Shown: one piece after another, positions 1 to 4,289 of the stretch
Layout of the letters: each line of letters starts with the position of its first letter
Numbering within the stretch: position 1 is the first letter of the stretch
DNA from: Chloroflexaceae bacterium
GTDB lineage: Bacteria > Chloroflexota > Chloroflexia > Chloroflexales > Chloroflexaceae
Assembly (NCBI GenBank): GCA_026417815.1
Contig: JAOACN010000203.1
Span: 1-5,521, forward strand
DNA: 5,521 bases
Reading direction: 5' to 3'
The notes under the pieces: generated by a model
Told to the model about the DNA's origin: nothing
The model's database searches: none
What the model saw: the letters and a program-made list of their open reading frames with translations, nothing else
Program-made: the position numbers and the translations under genes

Positions 1-1084
1 TCGCCAGCAGCAGCATCAGCAGGGCCAGCAGCGCCCAGGGCCAGGCCCGGCCCCAACGCCGCCAGAGGGCCACCCCGACGAGGATCGCCACTCCCAGTCC
101 CAACCCCGCACCGCCTTCCAGGCCGAAGGGGTGGCGCCGGCTCAGCCAGGCCTCGGCGGCGCCACCCCAGAGGGGGTGGCGCACATTCGGGGTCACCAGA
201 TCCACCAGCGCCACCGAATGGTAGACCTGGCGCACGTACCAGTCTTCCAGCACCGCCGCGCCCAGCCCGCCGGCCCAGATCACCAGCGGCAGCAGCAGGG
301 CCGCCCACAGCGCGCCAATGGCGGCGCCGCTGAGAAACGTGGACCGGCGCGCCCCACGCGGCGCGAGCAGGGCGGCCAGGGTCACATAGAAGGCGGTGTA
401 GACCGCGGCGTAGAGGCCGTAGTACTGGCTGGCGAGGGTGGTGACCACGAGCGCCAGGGCCGCGCCGGCCACACTGGCGGGCGCGCGGCGGGCCAGGGCA
501 TACGCCAGCAGCAGCGCGTAAAGCGCCAGCCAGTGGGTGGCGATCAGTTCCATTGGCCCGCTCCACACCCGCTGCACGTGGTAGGGGGTGAAGACGAAGA
601 CGAAGCCTGCCACCAGGGCCGCGAAGCGGTCGAGGGTGAAGGCGCGGGCCAGACGGTAGGCCCAGTAGCCCCCCAGGCCGAACGACAGCAGCACCACGGT
701 GTTGAACGCCGCCACCGGCCCCGCCAGGAGCAACACCGGCAGCGCCAGAAGCGCGTTCGGCAGGCTCAGGGTCTGGTACAGGAGGTTGAGTGTCGCCGGA
801 TGGAACAGCATCCGGGTGACGAAGGGGTTCTCGCCGGCCAGCAGCGCGCTGCGGGTCCACCAGAGGTTCCACACGCCCTGGGCGGCATCCACCGGCAGGT
901 CGCCCTTCTGGATGACGCTATCGCCCAGGTGCAGGGCCAGGGGCCAGGTGAAGAGGACCCCCAGCAGCAGGTAGCCCAGCAGCACGCCGAGGCGCCAGCG
1001 CCACCCTTCCGGGGGTGCCACGGCGGCGAGGGGGGAGAGGATCTCAGGTGTAGGGTTTTTCAAGTGAGAAGGCGAGATCGACAT
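1..1084 (-). CDS. Polytopic membrane protein, GT-C glycosyltransferase-like (C-terminus off window)
   Basis: The visible 361 residues form an integral membrane protein. A short cytoplasmic N-terminus is followed by a hydrophobic segment near residues 32-52 (GVLLGYLLLGVLFTWPLAL). A probable external loop follows, with D55 and D66 and the aromatic run WNLWW at about 72-76, then NPF and FHP motifs. After that come repeated hydrophobic segments rich in Ala, Leu, Tyr and Trp. One long membrane segment plus an acidic first external loop is typical of GT-C sugar transferases using lipid-linked donors, and similar uncharacterised proteins are common in Chloroflexota. The sugar-transfer role is inference. 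The ATG at 1084 directly follows an in-frame TAG, so it is the most upstream start possible; TTG at 1063 is an alternative. Neither has a clear Shine-Dalgarno site. The start lies inside the HEPN remnant, in another frame. The usual alternative is a transporter or a protein of unknown function. Confidence 0.8.
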   Translation of the reverse strand, partial: MSISPSHLKNPTPEILSPLAAVAPPEGWRWRLGVLLGYLLLGVLFTWPLALHLGDSVIQKGDLPVDAAQGVWNLWWTRSALLAGENPFVTRMLFHPATLNLLYQTLSLPNALLALPVLLLAGPVAAFNTVVLLSFGLGGYWAYRLARAFTLDRFAALVAGFVFVFTPYHVQRVWSGPMELIATHWLALYALLLAYALARRAPASVAGAALALVVTTLASQYYGLYAAVYTAFYVTLAALLAPRGARRSTFLSGAAIGALWAALLLPLVIWAGGLGAAVLEDWYVRQVYHSVALVDLVTPNVRHPLWGGAAEAWLSRRHPFGLEGGAGLGLGVAILVGVALWRRWGRAWPWALLALLMLLLA

Positions 1085-1160
1085 CTATGCCGCGCAAGTC
1101 GTTCCTGGCTTTGATTAGCCAATCACGCACATCAATCAGGAGTATCGGATCGTCTTGCAT
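1044..1160 (-). pseudogene. Truncated HEPN-domain (HepT-like) toxin gene remnant
   Basis: This 38-codon reading frame begins with ATG and ends in TGA. Residues 9-28 (starting IDVRDWLIKARNDL) match the first helix of HEPN proteins encoded next to MNT nucleotidyltransferases, which typically carry a W-L-x-K-A-x-x-D-L pattern. Family members usually run to more than 100 residues. Their RNase motif (Arg, 4-6 residues, His) lies in the C-terminal half, so it is absent here and the product cannot be an active ribonuclease. A Shine-Dalgarno sequence precedes the ATG, and the frame overlaps the end of the upstream nucleotidyltransferase gene by 29 bases, the usual tight coupling of such pairs. The sequence after the TGA encodes the membrane protein in another frame and shows no HEPN similarity in any frame I read. 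A deletion or recombination therefore explains the loss better than a point frameshift. The short peptide might still be made. Confidence 0.72.
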
Positions 1161-1491
1161 AGATCAATTTTCCTTCGCGCACAATTGTTGCAGGAAGCGA
1201 CGCGGGCAGATGGAGACGTTCATCAAACATCTTCCGCGTCCAAACCAGTACATCTACGGCTGTTCCGGTGCCGCGAAGGGCTTGATATGCCAGGCGGCTG
1301 CTACGGCGCTCAGGCGGCGCATTATCGTTTACAATCACCATCACATCATAATCACTGTCGGGTTTCACATCACCACGCGCCCGTGATCCAAAGAGAAAGA
1401 TCTGCTCTGGCTGATAGGCATCGCCAAGGCGTCGCACTACCTCCGCAAGCACCGGATCATCTGGCAGAGCAAGGGGGATGTCGCGGGTCAT
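1132..1491 (-). CDS. MntA-like minimal nucleotidyltransferase (MNT antitoxin)
   Basis: A 119-residue soluble protein of the DNA polymerase beta-type minimal nucleotidyltransferase family. The signature GS-x10-D-x-D is intact: G35, S36, then D47 and D49 in the stretch GSRARGDVKPDSDYDVMVIV. The likely third metal ligand is D80 in AVDVLVW. Length and motifs are normal, so the enzyme looks complete. In studied MntA/HepT systems the MNT protein neutralises a HEPN RNase toxin by adding AMP units to it; that is family knowledge, not seen here. The ATG at 1491 has GAGGTG upstream at 1502-1497 and a consensus -10 box about 30 bases upstream. Its HEPN partner, immediately downstream and overlapping, is only a fragment, so this appears to be an orphan antitoxin. 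GC content is lower than in the flanking sugar genes, suggesting separate acquisition. Confidence 0.93.
   Translation of the reverse strand: MTRDIPLALPDDPVLAEVVRRLGDAYQPEQIFLFGSRARGDVKPDSDYDVMVIVNDNAPPERRSSRLAYQALRGTGTAVDVLVWTRKMFDERLHLPASLPATIVREGKLIYARRSDTPD
1171..1175 (-). promoter_or_regulatory. Shine-Dalgarno of the HEPN remnant
   Basis: AAGGA on the minus strand, ten bases before the ATG at 1160. It lies within the coding sequence of the upstream nucleotidyltransferase gene. It supports the ATG at 1160 as the original HEPN start and indicates translational coupling. Confidence 0.6.
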
Positions 1492-1496
1492 TGCAG

Positions 1497-1502
1497 CACC
1501 TC
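1497..1502 (-). promoter_or_regulatory. Shine-Dalgarno of the MNT gene
   Basis: GAGGTG on the minus strand, with five bases (CTGCA) between it and the ATG at 1491. This fixes the start of the nucleotidyltransferase. Confidence 0.65.
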
Positions 1503-1520
1503 GGAATCAGCGTTTGATCC

Positions 1521-1526
1521 ATTATA
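1521..1526 (-). promoter_or_regulatory. Consensus -10 box for the MNT/HEPN unit
   Basis: The minus strand reads TATAAT, a perfect -10 hexamer, 29 bases before the ATG at 1491 in otherwise GC-rich DNA. A start near 1514 would give a leader of about 23 bases. No good -35 hexamer is visible at 16-18 bases spacing, and there is no TG extension, so strength is uncertain. It suggests that the pair has its own transcript, separate from the glycosyltransferase gene upstream. Confidence 0.5.
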
Positions 1527-1533
1527 GACTTTT

Positions 1534-1550
1534 GTGGGGCTTCGCCGCAC
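1534..1550. repeat. Small imperfect hairpin, GTGGGGC-TTC-GCCGCAC
   Basis: Seven-base arms with one mismatch around the loop TTC. The GGC-TTC-GCC core is the same as in the first hairpin of the repeat copy at 5467-5507, so it may be a decayed member of that family. It overlaps the region where a -35 element for the MNT promoter would lie. Confidence 0.4.
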
Positions 1551-1599
1551 GTTGCTGGAATCACAAAGGGTTTGCTTTTGGCGTTCTCTCCATCCCCCT

Positions 1600-1616
1600 G
1601 CAACCCGGAGGGTTGC
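1600..1616 (-). terminator. Hairpin just after glycosyltransferase 2 (terminator-like)
   Basis: A perfect 7-bp inverted repeat, GCAACCC and GGGTTGC around a 3-base loop, sits two bases beyond the TAG of glycosyltransferase 2. On the minus strand it is followed by a G-rich run and not by a U tract, so it is not a classic intrinsic terminator. It could stabilise the 3' end of the transcript or be a small dispersed palindrome. Confidence 0.4.
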
Positions 1617-1617
1617 G

Positions 1618-2853
1618 CTACCATCCTTCCCCCACCTGCTGCAACTCCCGCCGGGCGACCAGCCGGTCGTACAGGGCTTCGAGATGGACGGCCAGGGTCT
1701 CGGCGCTGTAACGGGCGAAGGCTTCGGGGCGCCCGGCGGCGGCCAGGCGCGCGCCGAGGGCCCGGTCGCGCAGCAGGCGGATGATCGCCGCCGCCAGCGC
1801 CTGCACGTCGCCATAGGGCGTCAGCAGACCGGTGCGTTCGTGGGCGATGATCTCGTTGCCGGCGACCACGTCGGTGGTGACGACCGGCGCCCCGGCGGCC
1901 AGGGCCTCGATCAGGGGGATGCCAAAGCCTTCGTAGCGGCTCGGCGCGGCCATCACCGCGGCCTCCCGCAGCAGGCCGATCTTCTCCGCCTCGCTCACCG
2001 GCCCCACAATCGTCAGCCGCTCGGTCACCCCGCCCTCCAGGGCGAACCGGCGCAACTCCGGTTCGCCGCCGCGGTTGTGGCTCACAAAGACGAAGCGCGC
2101 CTCCGGCACGGCCCGGGCTACCAGGGGCATGGCCCGCGCCAGCAGATCGAAGCCCTTGCGCGCAACCAGTTGCCCGATGAACAGCACCAGCGGCGGGCGC
2201 GCTTCTACCGGTGGCGGCTCGTCCTCATAGGCGCGTAGATCGACCGCGTTGGGCAGTACGCTGATGCGCAGCGGGTCGAGCCCCAGCCGCGCCAGCAGAT
2301 CCCGCTCGGCGCGCGACAGGGCTATGACGTGGTCAACCCAGAGCATGGGAGCGTGAATGAGGTAGTTGCGCGCGGCGCGGCGCGGGTGCGCGCCACGGGC
2401 GAGGCGCGCCGCCAGGCGTCCCGGCGTGGTGAGCACATTGTGGTAGCGCAACGGCGCTTCCAGGGGCCGCTCGCGGTCGGCCACCAGGTCGCCATCGTGC
2501 AACAGGCCGTGGACGGTGAGCACGGTGGGGATGCCCAGCCGCCGCGCGGCCAGCACCGTCTGGAAGCCGAGCAGGTTACGCAGGTGGTGCAGGTGAATCA
2601 CCTCGGGCCGATCCGCCCTCAGCAGGCGCAGCAGCGCCTCGGGGGCGAAAAAGCCCAGCGTCGCCGCCCGGTGCACCGACACGTCGCCCGGCAGCCACTC
2701 GTGCCGGTGGGACTGCCCGGGGTAGCGGGGGTCGAGGTACTCGTGGGCAACGACGGCATGCCCGCGCGCCGCCAGCGCCCGGGCCTGGAGCTGCTCGGGG
2801 CGGCTGGGAAAGGCGGGGTCGAAGCCGTAGGTGGTAACGATGAGAATACGCAT
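1618..2853 (-). CDS. Glycosyltransferase family 4 protein (GT-B fold), number 2
   Basis: A 411-residue cytoplasmic glycosyltransferase of normal GT4 length. The N-terminal Rossmann half starts MRILIVTTYGFDP, with the acceptor-side motif VIHLHHLRNLLG at 85-96 and TVHG at 113-116. The C-terminal half opens with LFIGQLVARKGFDLLARA at about 224-241, whose Arg and Lys (R232, K233) are expected to bind the donor diphosphate. The nucleotide-sugar signature E-x7-E is intact: E308 and E316 within SRYEGFGIPLIEALAAG. It transfers a sugar from an activated donor, with retention of configuration in this family; donor and acceptor cannot be told. I chose the start MRILIV at 2853 because the beta-strand begins there. 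The open frame extends 37 codons further, but that part is encoded by the hairpin repeats and looks spurious. No strong Shine-Dalgarno is visible. A hairpin follows the stop codon. Confidence 0.95.
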   Translation of the reverse strand: MRILIVTTYGFDPAFPSRPEQLQARALAARGHAVVAHEYLDPRYPGQSHRHEWLPGDVSVHRAATLGFFAPEALLRLLRADRPEVIHLHHLRNLLGFQTVLAARRLGIPTVLTVHGLLHDGDLVADRERPLEAPLRYHNVLTTPGRLAARLARGAHPRRAARNYLIHAPMLWVDHVIALSRAERDLLARLGLDPLRISVLPNAVDLRAYEDEPPPVEARPPLVLFIGQLVARKGFDLLARAMPLVARAVPEARFVFVSHNRGGEPELRRFALEGGVTERLTIVGPVSEAEKIGLLREAAVMAAPSRYEGFGIPLIEALAAGAPVVTTDVVAGNEIIAHERTGLLTPYGDVQALAAAIIRLLRDRALGARLAAAGRPEAFARYSAETLAVHLEALYDRLVARRELQQVGEGW

Positions 2854-2869
2854 GTGTTTTCTTACGTTC

Positions 2870-2914
2870 CCCTTCCCGGTGCGGCGCGGCGAAGTCGCGC
2901 CGCGCCAGGAAGGG
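2870..2914. repeat. Long GC-rich palindrome upstream of glycosyltransferase 2
   Basis: The inner arms GGCGCGGCG (2883-2891) and CGCCGCGCC (2898-2906) pair perfectly over nine bases around a 6-base loop. The outer arms CCCTTCC (2870-2876) and GGAAGGG (2908-2914) pair over seven. An asymmetric bulge separates the two stems. It lies 17 bases before the glycosyltransferase 2 start codon, so it would fold in that gene's leader if transcribed through. Confidence 0.6.
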
Positions 2915-2976
2915 AAGATCTGGGCCTGCGGCCCCCGCAATCCCCGCCGGCGGCAACGTGACAAAGCAGAGCTCTG

Positions 2977-3030
2977 GCCCGGCGACTGAAGCCGCGGGCT
3001 ACCGATGCGAAGCCCGCCTGCGCGGGCTAT
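2977..3030. repeat. GCGGGCT/AGCCCGC multi-arm dispersed repeat
   Basis: The segment holds GACTGAAGCCGCGGGCTA and then AGCCCGC (3011-3017), a 4-base loop and GCGGGCT (3022-3028). The central AGCCCGC can pair with either the downstream arm or GCGGGCT at 2994-3000, giving two exclusive folds. A GACTGAAG-CGCGGGCTA style repeat is, from memory, widespread between genes in Chloroflexota; I could not confirm copy number here. Confidence 0.55.
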
Positions 3031-3070
3031 ACCGGATTTTATTCTTAATCTACATTAGAAAAGAGGTTTT

Positions 3071-3134
3071 CGGAGGGGCCGCGCCCCTCCGAGCCTCCCC
3101 CGCGGCAGGGGTTCGGGGAAACCTGGTTTCCCCG
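3071..3134. repeat. Compound hairpin repeat, copy A
   Basis: Three hairpins in a row: CGGAGGGGC/GCCCCTCCG with loop CGC (3071-3091); CCCC-GCGGCA-GGGG (3098-3111); and CGGGGAAACC/GGTTTCCCCG (3114-3134). Together with copies at 3156, 4087 and 5467 it defines a family, all in the same orientation. On the minus strand the first hairpin is followed by AAAACCTCTTTTC, which could give weak termination after the SGNH gene. Confidence 0.7.
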
Positions 3135-3155
3135 CCGGTCATGGAACGGATGTTC

Positions 3156-3198
3156 CTGGGAGGGCCGAGCCCTCCCAGACTCTCCCCCGCGGCAGGGG
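3156..3198. repeat. Compound hairpin repeat, copy B
   Basis: CTGGGAGGGC/GCCCTCCCAG with loop CGA (3156-3178), then the shared linker and CCCC-GCGGCA-GGGG (3185-3198). The second hairpin is identical to that of copy A. It ends 13 bases from the SGNH stop codon. It lacks the GGGGAAACC third hairpin. Copies A and B are arranged in tandem, 21 bases apart. Confidence 0.7.
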
Positions 3199-3211
3199 CG
3201 TCGCATCGCCG

Positions 3212-4060
3212 CTAAAATCCGGCCACGGCCCAGGCCACCTCGGCGAGGCGGGCCTGCCCGCGCGCCGAGAGGTGGAAGTAATCGTAGGGGGAGATGTCCG
3301 CGGCCTCCAGTCGCATGGTAAACACCGCGCCGCCATCGTAGCGGCACTGTGGGTAGCGGGCGCACACTTCGGCGATCTGCTGGTTGTACTCGGCCACCCG
3401 CTGGCGCACCCGCTCGCGCCGCGCCCCGTCCTCCGGCGCGTCGGAGCGGGGCCGCGCCAGGGCGGTGGGGCAGACGTCGAAGAGCGTCCAGATCGCCACC
3501 GCGGAGCGGTTGTCGCGGAACAGTGGCACGAGCCGGGTCGGGTCGGGAATGCTCAGCACCAGGACGCGGGCGCCTGGCGAGCCTTCGGCCAGGCGGGCCA
3601 GGGCAGTGTCGAACTGCTGGCGGAAGGTTTCCACCGGCGTCATCGCCGCCTCGGTCGCTGCGCAGGCGTCGTTGCCACCCATCAGGACGGCCACGTACTC
3701 GGCTTTGATAGCGTTGACCGTGCTCATTTGAGCCGGCAGATCGCCCATGCGCGCGCCAATACGCGCCAGGTTGTAGACGTTGCCGCTCAACGCCGGGTTG
3801 CGCGTGGCCAGCCGCAGGGCCAGGCTGTTGACCTCCGGGCTGGCGCCGGTGGCCCAGGAGTAGGCGGTATTGTCGGCGAAATAGCGCGGCCCGCTGCCCA
3901 CCGCGCTGGTCAGCGAGTCGCCCGCGGCGGCCATCGAGACGGGCAACCGCGCCTGGGCCTGTGTCGGCGCGGCGCGCATCCAGAATGTCGGGATCAGCAG
4001 GAGGATCAGGGTTCCCGCAACTATGACCCGACCGAGCGTTCGGGTGTGCGATGGTACCAT
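3212..4060 (-). CDS. Secreted SGNH/GDSL-family hydrolase
   Basis: A 282-residue exported esterase-type hydrolase. The N-terminus has basic residues, a hydrophobic core at about 12-27 (VIVAGTLILLLIPTFW) and a probable signal peptidase site after AQA at 35-37. All four SGNH blocks are present: GDS at 47-49 with nucleophile S49; G102 in NLARIG; GGND at 128-131 with N130; and D260/H263 in DYFHLS. The catalytic set therefore looks intact and length is normal. Such enzymes remove acyl groups, often acetyl, from polysaccharides or lipids. Lying between two glycosyltransferases, it may deacylate the glycan they build, but the substrate is inference. The start at 4060 has AAGGA eight bases upstream and begins the signal peptide. 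The frame stays open far upstream, but only through repeats and the antisense of a neighbour. Flanking gaps of 229 and 358 bases argue against tight coupling with either glycosyltransferase. Confidence 0.93.
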   Translation of the reverse strand: MVPSHTRTLGRVIVAGTLILLLIPTFWMRAAPTQAQARLPVSMAAAGDSLTSAVGSGPRYFADNTAYSWATGASPEVNSLALRLATRNPALSGNVYNLARIGARMGDLPAQMSTVNAIKAEYVAVLMGGNDACAATEAAMTPVETFRQQFDTALARLAEGSPGARVLVLSIPDPTRLVPLFRDNRSAVAIWTLFDVCPTALARPRSDAPEDGARRERVRQRVAEYNQQIAEVCARYPQCRYDGGAVFTMRLEAADISPYDYFHLSARGQARLAEVAWAVAGF

Positions 4061-4068
4061 GGAACATT

Positions 4069-4073
4069 TCCTT
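4069..4073 (-). promoter_or_regulatory. Shine-Dalgarno of the SGNH hydrolase
   Basis: AAGGA on the minus strand, eight bases before the ATG at 4060. It selects this start over the ATG at 4067, which is out of frame, and over any upstream extension. Confidence 0.65.
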
Positions 4074-4112
4074 AGCCGGAGGCTGTCGGAGGGGTTTCGC
4101 CCTACGAACCTT

Positions 4113-4120
4113 CTCGCGGA
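4113..4120. repeat. Target-site duplication, left copy (CTCGCGGA)
   Basis: CTCGCGGA directly abuts the left terminal inverted repeat of the 112-bp element. The identical octamer abuts the right one at 4233-4240. Confidence 0.65.
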
Positions 4121-4232
4121 GTACGTGTTCGCACTTCTCCTGGGAGCGAGGGCGTCTGGCCCTCGAATCCTGACGAGGGCGGGACGCCCTCGCTCCCAGA
4201 TCTGCGGAGTTACCCCAACTCTGAACACGTAC
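4121..4232. mobile_element. MITE-like 112-bp palindromic element
   Basis: The ends are perfect 10-bp inverted repeats, GTACGTGTTC (4121-4130) and GAACACGTAC (4223-4232). Both ends abut identical 8-bp direct repeats, CTCGCGGA. The interior holds a 60-base hairpin (4140-4199): 17-bp perfect arms CTGGGAGCGAGGGCGTC and its complement, a 2x2 internal loop, 7-bp arms GCCCTCG/CGAGGGC and an 8-base loop. A second small stem, GAGTT/AACTC (4207-4221), lies on the right. There is no coding capacity, so it would need a transposase supplied in trans. Eight-base duplications are known for IS256, IS66 and ISL3 families among others, and I cannot assign a parent. On insertion it landed inside an existing hairpin repeat. 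The structure is seen directly; mobility is inference. Confidence 0.65.
4140..4199. repeat. 60-base near-perfect hairpin inside the MITE-like element
   Basis: The arms at 4140-4156 and 4183-4199 are exact complements over 17 bases. Inside lie a short internal loop, a 7-bp stem (4159-4165 with 4174-4180) and the loop AATCCTGA. This could extrude as a cruciform or act as a strong RNA hairpin in the transcript between glycosyltransferase 1 and the SGNH gene. Confidence 0.85.
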
Positions 4233-4240
4233 CTCGCGGA
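4233..4240. repeat. Target-site duplication, right copy (CTCGCGGA)
   Basis: The exact duplicate of 4113-4120, directly next to the right terminal inverted repeat of the 112-bp element. Confidence 0.65.
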
Positions 4241-4245
4241 GGGGC

Positions 4246-4280
4246 AGGGATGTGGGGAAACCGGATTTCCCCACATCCCT
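4246..4280 (-). terminator. Perfect 15-bp hairpin after glycosyltransferase 1
   Basis: AGGGATGTGGGGAAA (4246-4260) and TTTCCCCACATCCCT (4266-4280) are exact complements around the 5-base loop CCGGA. The hairpin begins nine bases after the TGA of glycosyltransferase 1. No U tract follows on the minus strand, so it is terminator-like only by position. It is also the third hairpin of repeat copy C, lengthened relative to copy A. Confidence 0.5.
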
Positions 4281-4289
4281 CCAGACCAT

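Larger units (their letters stand above)
2854..3211. other. 358-base gene-free gap filled with hairpin repeats
   Basis: Between the SGNH hydrolase stop and the glycosyltransferase 2 start I find no credible gene on either strand. The gap holds, from left to right, a long GC palindrome (2870-2914), a small GGGCC/GGCCC hairpin (2922-2934), a GCGGGCT/AGCCCGC multi-arm repeat (2977-3030), an AT-rich patch (3031-3070) and two copies of the compound hairpin repeat (3071-3134 and 3156-3198). The AT-rich patch reads TAAAAT on the minus strand at 3041-3036, a possible -10 box for glycosyltransferase 2. It lacks a clear -35 and lies about 190 bases from the gene. Confidence 0.7.
4087..4280. repeat. Compound hairpin repeat, copy C (split by insertion)
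   Basis: The left part, CGGAGGGG-TTTC-GCCCTACG (4087-4106) and its linker to 4120, joins the right part GGGGCAGGG followed by the GGGGAAA/TTTCCCC hairpin (4241-4280). Removing 4121-4240 restores a contiguous unit that aligns with copy A along its whole length, about 66 against 63 bases to the end of the third hairpin. The first hairpin is decayed (GCCCTACG in place of GCCCCTCCG), so this is an older copy. Confidence 0.65.

Noticed and set aside
1061..1063. TTG start for the membrane protein
   Set aside because: An in-frame ATG lies seven codons upstream and neither has a Shine-Dalgarno, so the ATG is preferred; TTG is not excluded.
131..1114. Long plus-strand open frame over the left end
   Set aside because: Its product is low-complexity, rich in Gln, Arg, Gly and His, with no domain. 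The minus strand over the same bases encodes a coherent membrane protein.
2854..2964. 37-codon N-terminal extension of glycosyltransferase 2
   Set aside because: It is Arg- and Gly-rich and encoded by the long palindrome. MRILIV is the normal start of the first beta-strand.
3036..3041. TAAAAT on the minus strand as a promoter for glycosyltransferase 2
   Set aside because: No matching -35 hexamer was found, and it is about 190 bases from the gene. The match may simply reflect the local AT-rich patch.
3071..3198. Possible CRISPR array
   Set aside because: There are only two similar units here, they are internally palindromic, they differ in sequence and they have no uniform spacers.
3045..4289. 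Minus-strand 414-codon open frame across the gap and SGNH gene
   Set aside because: It is an alternative frame of the SGNH gene joined to repeat-encoded residues, with no recognisable domain.
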